A DNA stretch of 64,000 nt. Source: Gammaproteobacteria bacterium RIFCSPHIGHO2_12_FULL_39_24 (GTDB taxonomy: Bacteria > Pseudomonadota > Gammaproteobacteria > Coxiellales > Coxiellaceae). Below the pieces are notes generated by a model. It made no database searches, had not been told where the DNA came from, and saw only the letters and a program-made list of their open reading frames with translations. Positions 56,288 to 64,000 of this stretch are shown here, in pieces. The position numbers and the translations under genes were made by a program. The stretch is taken from positions 1-64,000 of the forward strand of contig MGXZ01000023.1 of NCBI GenBank assembly GCA_001802455.1. The letters are read 5' to 3'. Every line of letters starts with the position of its first letter. The first letter of the stretch is position 1.

Positions 56288-57318
56288 AATGGTTGATCGT
56301 TCGCAATATGATTATTACTGTAATATTCTAAATACCAATCAACAAATTTTTCCACCCCTTCATTAATCTCAATGCGTGGACGATAATGTAGACGCTGTTG
56401 CAATAGCATTGTATCAGCGAATGTTTCATGCACATCTCCTGGTTGCATAGGCATAAAATTTGTTACGGCTTTTTTCCCGGTGCGTTTTTCAATGACTTTA
56501 ATTACATCCATTAAATTTACGGGACTTCCACAACCAATGTTATAGATTCGATAAGGTGAAAACGATGATGATGGTGTAGGACATGTTGCATCCCAATCTA
56601 AATTTGCCATCGCAGGTTGTTTTAATGCCGCACTTACACCGGATACAACATCATCAACGTAGGTAAAATCTCTTTTCATGTTGCCGTTGTTGTAAACGTT
56701 AATGGGTTTTCCTGTCAAAATAGCATTGGTAAATAAAAACAATGCCATATCAGGACGTCCCCACGGACCATACACTGTAAAAAACCGTAACCCAGTGCAT
56801 GGTAATTGATATAAATTAGCATAAGCATGGGCCATCAGTTCATTGGCTTTTTTGGTTGCGCCATACAAGGATAATGGATGATCCGCGCTGTCATTTTCTG
56901 AGAAAGGTTGTTTTGTATTCGCGCCATAAACGGAACTTGATGAAGCAAACACCAAATGTTGAATGTGATGATGACGACAACATTCTAAGATGTTACAAAA
57001 TCCCGATAAATTAGAATGTATATAAACCGAGGGGTTGTTCAGTGAGTAGCGTACGCCAGCCTGTGCAGCTAAATGAATCACATAATGAAATTGATTATTG
57101 AAAAATAAATTGTTTAATGCCGCCTGGTCACCAATATCCAGCTTAAAAAAAATAAAATTAGAAAACGATTCCAATTGTTGTAGTCTGTCTCGTTTTAATT
57201 GCACAGAATAATAATCATTTAAGTTATCAATACCAATTACTCTGTCACCTTGTGTGCAAAAATATCGACATATGTGATAACCAATAAAACCAGCAGCACC
57301 TGTCACTAAAATATTCAT
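56284..57318 (-). CDS. UDP-glucuronate 4-epimerase
   Basis: A 344-residue extended SDR with VTGAAGFIGYH, the family-specific DNLNDYYSVQLK, HLAAQAGVRYS, FASSSSVYG and Y-x3-K in LYGATKKANE. These are hallmarks of the UDP-GlcA 4-epimerases (LpsL/WbpP-like), giving UDP-galacturonate. AAGGA lies five to six bases before the ATG. It diverges from the UDP-glucose dehydrogenase gene, which supplies its substrate. Confidence 0.92.
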   Translation of the reverse strand: MNILVTGAAGFIGYHICRYFCTQGDRVIGIDNLNDYYSVQLKRDRLQQLESFSNFIFFKLDIGDQAALNNLFFNNQFHYVIHLAAQAGVRYSLNNPSVYIHSNLSGFCNILECCRHHHIQHLVFASSSSVYGANTKQPFSENDSADHPLSLYGATKKANELMAHAYANLYQLPCTGLRFFTVYGPWGRPDMALFLFTNAILTGKPINVYNNGNMKRDFTYVDDVVSGVSAALKQPAMANLDWDATCPTPSSSFSPYRIYNIGCGSPVNLMDVIKVIEKRTGKKAVTNFMPMQPGDVHETFADTMLLQQRLHYRPRIEINEGVEKFVDWYLEYYSNNHIANDQPL

Positions 57319-57336
57319 CGCTTTCCTTAAATTAAT

Positions 57337-57365
57337 TTGACAGCTTTACGATCAAACGTTATCTT
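57337..57365 (+). promoter_or_regulatory. Sigma70-type promoter before ugd
   Basis: TTGACA (57337-57342), a 17-base spacer, and TATCTT (57360-57365) form a good promoter 40 bases before the ugd start. It lies in the 87-base divergent gap with the epimerase gene and would drive the rightward operon through the end of the window. Confidence 0.55.
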
Positions 57366-57405
57366 ATCCTACCAGAAATAAAATGAATTTCGGTGATTTT
57401 AAAAA

Positions 57406-58758
57406 ATGAAAATTGCTGTTTTTGGCGCAGGATATGTCGGACTAGTGACAGCTGTTTGCTTAGCACATGTTGGTAATCAGGTTGTGTGTGTTGATGTTAA
57501 CGAAGCGCGTATTACGCAACTCATGAATGGCGTTAGCCCATTGCATGAAGCGGGATTACAGCTACTGTTACAACAAACATTAGAAACCAATCATATTCAA
57601 TTCACAACCGATTCTGATGCAGCGATACAACAGAGTGATATCATTTTTATTGCAGTGGGTACGCCATCTTGCTCTGATGGCTCTGCCAACCTGAATCAAT
57701 TGTTTCATGTTGGAGATACAATTGCTCATGGCATGCAAAAAAATAAAATCATTGTAATTAAATCAACTGTACCTGTTGGCACCGCCGATCAAATAGGTGA
57801 AATAATTGCGGGAACATTGAAAAATCGTTGCATGGAACATTTACATTTTGACATTGTTTCCAATCCAGAATTTTTAAAAGAAGGCGTTGCTGTCCAAGAT
57901 TTCATGAAACCTGATCGTATTATTATCGGTGCTAATTCAATAGGTGCTATTGATAAAATGAAGCAGCTGTATTCACCCTTTAATCGTAATCGCGATCGCT
58001 TAATTATAATGGATAGACGATCCGCTGAACTCACAAAATATGTTGCAAATGCCATGCTTGCCACAAAAATTAGCTTTATGAATGAAATGAGTCGAATTGC
58101 AGAAGTGGTTGGCGCGGATATCGAACAAGTGCGTATTGGTATTGGCGCTGATCCGAGAATTGGCTATGCGTTTATTTACCCTGGTTGTGGTTATGGCGGC
58201 TCATGTCTTCCGAAAGATGTGCGGGCATTAAAATATAGCGCACGAGCCAAAGACATTAATGCTCCCATTTTACAAGCTGTGCATGATACGAATCAGCAAC
58301 AACAGCAATTATTATTTCAAAAGCTACTGAACCGCTATGAAGATAATCTAAGCAATAAATGCATTGCGATATGGGGGCTGGCATTCAAACCCAATACAGA
58401 CGACATTCGCGATGCGCCGGCTATCGCATTAATTGAAAAACTGTTAATACATTGTGCGCGTATCCAAGTATATGATCCTCAAGCAATGATAAACATGCAG
58501 CAGTATTTTTCACGTGAAAACAATATTCAATATTGTCATTCTCAAGAAGCGGCGTTAATCAACGCGCATGCACTGGTGATTGTTACTGAGTGGCCCTGTT
58601 TTCGTAACCCTGACTTTGAAATGATGCAGCGTACGTTGATTGATCGTGTTGTAATAGATGGCAGAAATTTATTTGAACCAAGATTGTTAGAAACATATCA
58701 ACTGGAATATCATTCCATTGGCAGAAAAAATGTTGTGATTAAATACAACAACGTTTGA
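57406..58758 (+). CDS. ugd: UDP-glucose 6-dehydrogenase
   Basis: The 450-residue enzyme oxidises UDP-glucose to UDP-glucuronate with two NAD+. It has the N-terminal AVFGAGYVGLVTA, STVPVGT, VSNPEFLKEG, the catalytic cysteine region PGCGYGGSCLPKD and WGLAFKPNTDDIRDAP, all in family order and length. GGTGA lies upstream, and a TTGACA/TATCTT promoter precedes it. Divergent from the UDP-GlcA epimerase; its stop overlaps a possible start of the P-loop gene. Confidence 0.95.
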   Translation: MKIAVFGAGYVGLVTAVCLAHVGNQVVCVDVNEARITQLMNGVSPLHEAGLQLLLQQTLETNHIQFTTDSDAAIQQSDIIFIAVGTPSCSDGSANLNQLFHVGDTIAHGMQKNKIIVIKSTVPVGTADQIGEIIAGTLKNRCMEHLHFDIVSNPEFLKEGVAVQDFMKPDRIIIGANSIGAIDKMKQLYSPFNRNRDRLIIMDRRSAELTKYVANAMLATKISFMNEMSRIAEVVGADIEQVRIGIGADPRIGYAFIYPGCGYGGSCLPKDVRALKYSARAKDINAPILQAVHDTNQQQQQLLFQKLLNRYEDNLSNKCIAIWGLAFKPNTDDIRDAPAIALIEKLLIHCARIQVYDPQAMINMQQYFSRENNIQYCHSQEAALINAHALVIVTEWPCFRNPDFEMMQRTLIDRVVIDGRNLFEPRLLETYQLEYHSIGRKNVVIKYNNV

Positions 58759-58805
58759 TGATGAAGAAGCTTGCAGAATATTTAATGAATATAGATGGAG
58801 TTTAT

Positions 58806-59891
58806 ATGGATGCCACTATTGAGCAAGTCGGCTCAAAAATCAAGGAATTACCCAGTACGTACGAAATTATTCGAAAAAATAAAATCGCTAATCGTATTAT
58901 ATTTGTTGGTGGTCTTCCTGGTTGCGGAAAATCCATGATGTCACCTATTCTAGGTGCTCTTCAGGATGTTGAAATTCAAAAATATAATTATTCTATTGAA
59001 CATGTCTGTTCACTTTATCGTTTAGGAAGAATTACTGAAGATGCAACGGTAGCAATGATTCGAATGCTAACCGATTTAGATTTATATAATTTATCCATGA
59101 CTCGAGAGATTAATCTTCGCTACAAAGATCTTTCTTCGATTTTTAAAAATCCAAAGCCATGGCGTTACATTAAACGCCTATTTATGGATGGCGATGCTGA
59201 GGCTCTTATCCGAATTAAAAGAGATAATCCCATTTTACAAACCTTAACACATAATCTTTTGATACATGGTGTTCCCATCGTGCGTGCAATGAAAGAGAAT
59301 TTTTGTTTAGTTGAAGGTGTCAGACACCCTCTTTATATGGTACGTCAATGGCGGCTTTATATTGAGCGGTACGGAAATGATGATCGCGATTTTACAATTT
59401 GGTTTAATCATAATGGGCATCAGCTGCCATTTTTTACTAAAGGATGGGAAGATCTGTATGTAGCGTCCAATTCAATGGATAAAGTGATTTATTCAATTGA
59501 AAAGTCACTTGGAATGGCGCAGTCAGCACTCGATAACATGACACCAAGAGAACGTGATGGTGTGGTTATTGTGCCTTTTGAGCAGTTTGTTGTTAATCCA
59601 TGGCCTTATCTTGAAAAAATTACAAGTCTCGTTGGAACAAAAATTAATAATACAACACTCAAGGAAATGAAGCGTCAGAATGTGCCTCGCGACATGATTG
59701 CAGATGGAATTAATCGCCCGATTTATCGCCAGTATGGATGGAAACCCTCTAAAAAAGGAACGACAGAGCGAGATGAGCTGCAAGAACGACGCGATTTCGT
59801 TAAAGCTGAGGCAACATCGGATGCATTAAAAGTTCTGGATCGTCTTTGCGAAGAATATGAAGACAAATATATGACGGGAATTTTACATTAG
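58806..59891 (+). CDS. P-loop protein, sulfotransferase-like or kinase-like
   Basis: A product of 361 residues with a Walker-A-like loop GGLPGCGKS near residue 33 and a central RHPLYMVRQW segment. A later region, VVIVPFEQFVVNPWPYLEKI, resembles the nucleotide-contact region of sulfotransferases. It may therefore transfer sulfate from PAPS to a sugar, or phosphorylate a substrate. I start at 58806 because GGAG lies six bases upstream; an ATG at 58758 that overlaps the ugd stop (ATGA) would add 16 residues. No cysteine-synthesis or PAPS genes are visible. It begins the tightly packed unit that continues to the window end. Confidence 0.6.
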   Translation: MDATIEQVGSKIKELPSTYEIIRKNKIANRIIFVGGLPGCGKSMMSPILGALQDVEIQKYNYSIEHVCSLYRLGRITEDATVAMIRMLTDLDLYNLSMTREINLRYKDLSSIFKNPKPWRYIKRLFMDGDAEALIRIKRDNPILQTLTHNLLIHGVPIVRAMKENFCLVEGVRHPLYMVRQWRLYIERYGNDDRDFTIWFNHNGHQLPFFTKGWEDLYVASNSMDKVIYSIEKSLGMAQSALDNMTPRERDGVVIVPFEQFVVNPWPYLEKITSLVGTKINNTTLKEMKRQNVPRDMIADGINRPIYRQYGWKPSKKGTTERDELQERRDFVKAEATSDALKVLDRLCEEYEDKYMTGILH

Positions 59892-59899
59892 GAAAAGTG

Positions 59900-60586
59900 A
59901 TGAAAACTCATTTGGAAAATGAACAACAAGAGATTGGTGAAATTACACAAGAATTGGATGCGTTAGCGCGATCTTTAGATCATAAACATCGACAACAGAG
60001 AAAAATTCAATTTCTACTTGATATTCGCGGTTATTTTATCGTGAACAAAATCATCGGTGCTTATGCAGAATTCGGCCTGTATCGTGGTGAGATGATGTAC
60101 TCAGCTCATAAAATCCTAAGACATTCTGAGTGTATCACCCAATATATTGGACTGGATACTTTCTCGGGTGAGCCTTCTTTGACTCGTAACGATCAGAATT
60201 CAAATCCGTTTCTTAAAGTCGGTGATTTTTTATCTGATTATGAAATCACTCGTCAATTTTTGACGGATCATATTGGTTCTACTGTGAGACTGATTAAAGG
60301 AGATTTTAGAATTGAAGATGTCCGACAGAAATTTTCAACAGTGATGGATATTGCATTGTGCGTGATTGATTGTAACTTGCTTTCATCGATTGACGCTGCT
60401 CTACAGATGGCGATTCCAAAAATGGTACCCAGCAGTGTTCTTTTTATGGATGATTATTTTATTAACATGAACAAAGGAAAGTGCGAGACAGAAACTCTTT
60501 TAAGAGATATCTGTGCAGCTAATAAACGGCGACTGATTGAATATAAAACTTACCCTCCTTGTTCCCGAGCGTTTTTATTATTATGA
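59900..60586 (+). CDS. TylF/MycF-type sugar O-methyltransferase
   Basis: A 228-residue SAM methyltransferase of the macrocin-O-methyltransferase family. The SAM-binding motif is read as AYAEFGLYRGEMM, followed by IGLDTFSGEP and the metal-binding Asp pair in FMDDYF. TylF enzymes methylate a sugar hydroxyl with Mg2+. The ATG at 59900 has AGGA six bases upstream. Its stop overlaps the cytidylyltransferase start by four bases. Confidence 0.82.
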   Translation: MKTHLENEQQEIGEITQELDALARSLDHKHRQQRKIQFLLDIRGYFIVNKIIGAYAEFGLYRGEMMYSAHKILRHSECITQYIGLDTFSGEPSLTRNDQNSNPFLKVGDFLSDYEITRQFLTDHIGSTVRLIKGDFRIEDVRQKFSTVMDIALCVIDCNLLSSIDAALQMAIPKMVPSSVLFMDDYFINMNKGKCETETLLRDICAANKRRLIEYKTYPPCSRAFLLL

Positions 60587-61269
60587 CTTCAAATATTAAA
60601 GTGAAAGCATTGGTTCCGATGAAAGGATACTCTGAACGTGTTCCCAATAAAAATCTGCGCCTTTTTTTGGGAAAGCCTCTTTGTTATTACGCGATAAATT
60701 CATTATTAGAAGCGTGTTATGTTGATAGCGTTTACGTTAATACCGATAGCCAAGCAATTAAAGATACAATAAATCAACTATTCGGAGAGAAAGTAGGAAT
60801 CGTTGATCGTCCGTTGGCGATACGGGGTGATTTTGTATCCATGAATACGATTATTGATTATGATTTATCACAACTGGATGGTGAATATTTTCTTCAAACT
60901 CATAGTACGAATCCACTGCTTAAGACAGGAATGATTGATAAAGCGATTGAAGCTTTTTTAAATAATCAAGATAATTATGATTCTCTTTTTACAGTGGATC
61001 GTATTCAAGGTCGCTTGTATCGTGAAAACTTGATGCCGGTGAATCATAATCCAATGGAGATGCTTCGAACACAAGATTTATCGCCAATTTTTATGGAAAA
61101 TTCAAATTTATATATATTTACTCGATCGAGTTTTAATAAAGAAAAATGTCGAATTGGAAAAAATCCGATGATATTTGAAACACCTAAATTAGAAAGTGTG
61201 GATATTGATATTGAAGAGGATTTTATTCTGGCTGAATTAATTGGATCTTCAAAAGAACTTTATGTTTAA
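60583..61269 (+). CDS. NeuA/PseF-like CMP-sugar acid synthetase
   Basis: A 228-residue cytidylyltransferase: ALVPMKGYSERVPNKNLR (nucleotide loop), LGKPL, VNTDS and THSTNPLLK. It resembles acylneuraminate cytidylyltransferases, which activate nine-carbon acids as CMP donors. It is the second such gene in the window after the SpsF-like one, so two activated sugars may be made. The start overlaps the TylF-like stop (ATGA), and an in-frame earlier start is rejected. Confidence 0.85.
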   Translation: MTSNIKVKALVPMKGYSERVPNKNLRLFLGKPLCYYAINSLLEACYVDSVYVNTDSQAIKDTINQLFGEKVGIVDRPLAIRGDFVSMNTIIDYDLSQLDGEYFLQTHSTNPLLKTGMIDKAIEAFLNNQDNYDSLFTVDRIQGRLYRENLMPVNHNPMEMLRTQDLSPIFMENSNLYIFTRSSFNKEKCRIGKNPMIFETPKLESVDIDIEEDFILAELIGSSKELYV

Positions 61270-62041
61270 TAAATCAATCAAAGAAGCATTAAATAATAAA
61301 TTAGTCACAATAGGATCATGGATTACCATTGGCAATCCTGCGATTGCTGAAATTATGGCACGATCAAGATTTGATTGGCTCACAATTGATATGGAGCATA
61401 GCGCAATCACGCTTTCCGAAGCGCAGCAACTAATTCAAGTCATTGATGCGAACAATGTCATTCCATTTGTGCGTGTTGGTGAGAATTCATCTGTCTTAAT
61501 TAAGCGCGTTATGGATGCTGGAGCACATGGAGTAATTGTGCCAATGGTCAACACAAAAGAAGAAGCGATTAAGGCAGTTGAGAGTGTGAAATATCCACCC
61601 TTTGGAAAACGAGGAGTGGGTTTAGGTCGTGCGCAAGGATATGGTAATGCCTTTGATATGTATAAAAAGTGGGTAAAAACAGACAGTATTGTTATTGTTC
61701 AGATCGAGCATATCCGTGGTGTAGAAAATTTAGAGAGCATTCTTTCTGTTGATGGGATAGATGGATTTTTTGTTGGTCCTTACGACTTGTCTGGATCTTT
61801 AAAGTGTCCCGGTGAGTTTGCTCATCCAGAAATGTTAAAAGCATTGGATCATATAAAGAACGTAGCGAAATCCTACAAAGGATCAGTTGGATTACATGTG
61901 ATTCAGCCAAATCCTGACGAGGTGAATCAGCGCATTGAAGAAGGATATAACTTTATTGCTGTTAGTTTGGATACTCTTTTTCTAAGCACAATTTGTAATT
62001 CGGCGCTTTCAAAAATTAATATCGCGGGAGTTAATGTTTGA
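61262..62041 (+). CDS. HpcH/HpaI-family aldolase
   Basis: A 259-residue class II pyruvate aldolase-type TIM barrel: GSWITIGNPAIAEIMA, TIDMEHSAI (base His), RVGENSSVLIKRVMDAGAHGVIVPMV, the metal ligands in IVQIEHIRGVEN and DGFFVGPYDLSGS. Such enzymes cleave or form 2-keto-3-deoxy acids from pyruvate and an aldehyde. In this operon it may make a keto-acid sugar precursor, unlike its usual catabolic role. It overlaps both neighbours by several bases. Confidence 0.85.
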   Translation: MFNKSIKEALNNKLVTIGSWITIGNPAIAEIMARSRFDWLTIDMEHSAITLSEAQQLIQVIDANNVIPFVRVGENSSVLIKRVMDAGAHGVIVPMVNTKEEAIKAVESVKYPPFGKRGVGLGRAQGYGNAFDMYKKWVKTDSIVIVQIEHIRGVENLESILSVDGIDGFFVGPYDLSGSLKCPGEFAHPEMLKALDHIKNVAKSYKGSVGLHVIQPNPDEVNQRIEEGYNFIAVSLDTLFLSTICNSALSKINIAGVNV

Positions 62042-63024
62042 AATATTTAGTATTGGGCAGCAACTCATTTGCCGGTAGCACTTTTGTTAATGAAGTTTTA
62101 TTTCAAGGTGAACACGTTGTTGGTATCAGTCGATCAGACAAGCCCAATGCCGTATTACAACCCTATGCTCAAAATAAAAATTTAAAAAATTTTACATTTT
62201 ACGCATTGGATTTAAATAAAAATTTTTCTGATGTCAAAAAAATTATTTCTGAATTTAAACCAAATTATATAGTTGATTTTGCAGCACAAAGCATGGTTGC
62301 AGAAAGTTGGGTTTACCCTGATCAGTGGTATACAACGAATATTGTCGCGAAAGTGAGACTACATGATTTTTTAAGAACCTGTGATTTTTTAGAACGCTAT
62401 ATTCGCATTTCAACACCTGAAGTGTACGGTCATGTTGATGGAAAAATCACTGAAGCACATCCTTTTAATCCAACAACACCCTACGCTGTTTCGCAAGCCG
62501 CAATTGATATGAGCTTAGCTGCATTTTATAAGCAATATCAATTCCCCGTTATTTTTACGCGATACGCCAATTTTTATGGGCCACATCAACAATTTTATCG
62601 CATCATTCCTAAAGCAGCTATTTATGGAATTCTAAAAAAGAAATTGCCGTTGCATGGTGGCGGTGTTTCAAAGCGTGCTTTTATTTATGGAACTGATGTG
62701 GCTACTGCGATTACCGCATCAATTAAAAATGGAAAATTAGGTGAGTCTTATCATTTCTCTACCGGTGATTGCATTTCAATTGCAGAATTAATTCACAAAA
62801 TTGCAGATTCAATGAATGTTGAATTTAACGACTTAGTTGAAATGAGCTCTGAACGTCCCGGAAAAGATTTTCAATATTTCATGAGTTCAGATAAAGCAGG
62901 AAATGAATTGCGGTGGAAACCGTCTGTACCACTTGATTTGGGTATTCAAAACACGATTCATTGGGCTATCAAAAATAAAGAAATTATTTCTCAATTACCA
63001 CACAATTATATTCATAAACCATAG
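62038..63024 (+). CDS. NDP-sugar 4,6-dehydratase-like extended SDR lacking the catalytic lysine
   Basis: A 328-residue protein like GDP-mannose/dTDP-glucose dehydratases: LVLGSNSFAGSTF for NAD, FAAQSMVAESW, STPEVYGH and ARYANFYGPHQQ-type loops. The catalytic Y-x3-K position reads YAVSQ (Tyr149, Gln153), so lysine is replaced by glutamine. The start is a TTG with GGGAG eight bases upstream; its stop neighbour TTTGA overlaps the aldolase end. Activity may be non-standard or cofactor use altered. Confidence 0.8.
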   Translation: MKYLVLGSNSFAGSTFVNEVLFQGEHVVGISRSDKPNAVLQPYAQNKNLKNFTFYALDLNKNFSDVKKIISEFKPNYIVDFAAQSMVAESWVYPDQWYTTNIVAKVRLHDFLRTCDFLERYIRISTPEVYGHVDGKITEAHPFNPTTPYAVSQAAIDMSLAAFYKQYQFPVIFTRYANFYGPHQQFYRIIPKAAIYGILKKKLPLHGGGVSKRAFIYGTDVATAITASIKNGKLGESYHFSTGDCISIAELIHKIADSMNVEFNDLVEMSSERPGKDFQYFMSSDKAGNELRWKPSVPLDLGIQNTIHWAIKNKEIISQLPHNYIHKP

Positions 63025-63033
63025 GTATTTATT

Positions 63034-63843
63034 TTGGATTTACAAAAAATTTCTAATATGATTCGATCTCGAGTGATTGAAACATCATCGAATGCGCATG
63101 TTCCGCACCTGGGATCTTGTTTATCCTGTATTGATATTTTAATAGCACTATATTGGGAAATTTTAAAAATTTCTCCACATAATCCAACTGAAATTTCGCG
63201 CGATAGATTTATTTTAAGCAAAGGTCATGCAGCGCCGGCTTTATTTCAAGTGTTAGCCATGAAAAAATTTTTTCCACAATCTTGGTTAGAAAATTATGGT
63301 CGCGATGGTAGTTTATTTGGAGAGCATCCACCAGCACATGGTGTTCCTGGTATTGAAGCAGCAACAGGATCATTAGGACATGGGTTGCCAATAGGGGTTG
63401 GTTTAGCATTGGGTTCAGCGATACATAAAATAAAAAATAAAATATTTGTTTTATTAAGCGATGGTGAATGCAATGAAGGTTCCGTGTGGGAAGCAGCGAT
63501 GTTTGCTGCAGCACAAAAGTTAAATAACTTAACCATTATTATTGATTTTAATAAGTGGCAGGCAACAGGTCGTAGCGAAGAAGTGATGGCATTAAATCCA
63601 TTGTGTGACAAATGGAATGCCTTTGGTTGGAATGCTACTGAAATTAATGGACATGATTTCTCGCAAATAATATCAGCATTAAAACAAACATCAACGAAAC
63701 CCACCGCGATTATCGCACATACAATAAAAGGCAAGGGCGTTTCATTTATGGAAGATAATAATAATTGGCATTATCGTATTCCAACAAAAGAAGAAGTGGT
63801 TTCTGCAAAAATTGAGTTGGGTGTTGTCGAGGAATTAGTATGA
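63034..63843 (+). CDS. Transketolase N-terminal (TPP-binding) subunit
   Basis: The 269-residue subunit has LSKGHAAPALF, GSLGHGLPIGVGLALG and the TPP/Mg motif GDGECNEGSVWEAAMFA, plus FNKWQATG. It ends where the first domain of a full transketolase ends. The C-terminal subunit starts with a four-base overlap (ATGA), so this is a split alpha/beta transketolase. The likely start is TTG at 63034; ATG at 63058 is an alternative. In sugar clusters such pairs may attach or remove a two-carbon unit. Confidence 0.88.
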   Translation: MDLQKISNMIRSRVIETSSNAHVPHLGSCLSCIDILIALYWEILKISPHNPTEISRDRFILSKGHAAPALFQVLAMKKFFPQSWLENYGRDGSLFGEHPPAHGVPGIEAATGSLGHGLPIGVGLALGSAIHKIKNKIFVLLSDGECNEGSVWEAAMFAAAQKLNNLTIIIDFNKWQATGRSEEVMALNPLCDKWNAFGWNATEINGHDFSQIISALKQTSTKPTAIIAHTIKGKGVSFMEDNNNWHYRIPTKEEVVSAKIELGVVEELV

Positions 63844-64000
63844 GAAATGCCTTTGCAGAAGAGCTGACTCAATTAGCAACAGAAAACTCAAACATTATTT
63901 TGTTGTCAGGCGATATTGGAAATAACTTATTTAATCATTTTAAAACAAAAGCGCCAGAGCGTTTTTATAATTGTGGTGTTGCTGAGGCAAACATGACTGG
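63840..64000 (+). CDS. Transketolase C-terminal (pyrimidine-binding) subunit, partial
   Basis: The frame opens with MRNAFAEELTQLA and continues to the window edge (53 codons). It includes LLSGDIGNN, then the region FYNCGVAEANM that carries the conserved catalytic glutamate contacting the TPP aminopyrimidine. It is cut by the window boundary. The ATG overlaps the stop of the N-terminal subunit by four bases. Confidence 0.85.
   Translation, partial: MRNAFAEELTQLATENSNIILLSGDIGNNLFNHFKTKAPERFYNCGVAEANMT

Overview
The window is AT-rich, gene-dense chromosomal DNA, most likely from a gammaproteobacterium. The Smr protein resembles the enterobacterial SmrB type, and the surface-polysaccharide genes follow Pseudomonas-like wbp logic. 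A host-associated lineage such as the Legionellales would fit the eukaryote-like lipid enzymes, but that placement is inference. I saw no tRNA, rRNA, CRISPR array, transposase or phage gene, and no gene-free stretch longer than 300 bases.

Region 1 (1-3.6 kb) is ordinary: an Smr nuclease-like protein, a BrnT/BrnA toxin-antitoxin pair with a palindrome just upstream, an exported L,D-transpeptidase-like protein, a Pit-type phosphate permease, and a cold-shock protein with a clear intrinsic terminator.

Region 2 (3.65-20.3 kb) is the most unusual part. It holds a CDP-alcohol phosphatidyltransferase resembling eukaryotic phosphatidylinositol synthase, a flippase, a GT4 glycosyltransferase, an FAD oxidoreductase, an SDR, a PKS-type alpha-oxoamine synthase (serine-palmitoyltransferase superfamily), and a 2501-residue single-module reducing polyketide synthase (KS-AT-DH-degenerate MT-ER-KR-ACP, no thioesterase). 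A PAP2/Aur1-type membrane enzyme is translationally coupled to the PKS, and an MFS sugar/polyol porter follows. My hypothesis is that the PKS builds a long saturated chain, the oxoamine synthase releases it by condensation with an amino acid, the SDR reduces the ketone (as in 3-ketosphinganine reduction), and the PAP2 enzyme moves phosphoinositol from the PI-synthase product onto this sphingoid-like backbone. The porter would import inositol and the glycosyltransferase would decorate the headgroup.

Region 3 (20.4-38.1 kb) starts a large surface-polysaccharide island: a WecC-type dehydrogenase, a bi-domain oxidoreductase with a heparinase II/III-family partner, a WbpV/WbpL/WbpM-like lipid-linked-sugar initiation set, the Wzb/Wza/Wzc export and tyrosine-phosphorylation set, an ABC flippase, a 2-oxoglutarate dioxygenase, a SIS isomerase and an epimerase.

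Region 4 (38.1-55.2 kb) is a nonulosonic-acid-like pathway. It has PseB, PseC, an aldo/keto reductase, a short NeuB-family synthase, a PseG-like hydrolase, an SpsF-like cytidylyltransferase, a class III aminotransferase, a Gfo/Idh enzyme with an altered EKP motif, and an N-acetyl-sugar amidotransferase. Interspersed are less familiar genes: ATP-grasp, IolB-like cupin, two methyltransferases, a GH57-like protein and a GT-B-fold protein. Region 5 (55.2-64 kb) has a glycosyltransferase, UDP-glucuronate 4-epimerase and UDP-glucose dehydrogenase. It then has a tightly overlapping operon of a P-loop/sulfotransferase-like protein, a TylF-type methyltransferase, a CMP-sugar synthetase, an HpcH/HpaI aldolase, a dehydratase-like SDR lacking the usual catalytic lysine, and a split transketolase that runs off the window. 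Four convergent gene pairs overlap at their 3' ends and many same-strand genes overlap by about four bases.
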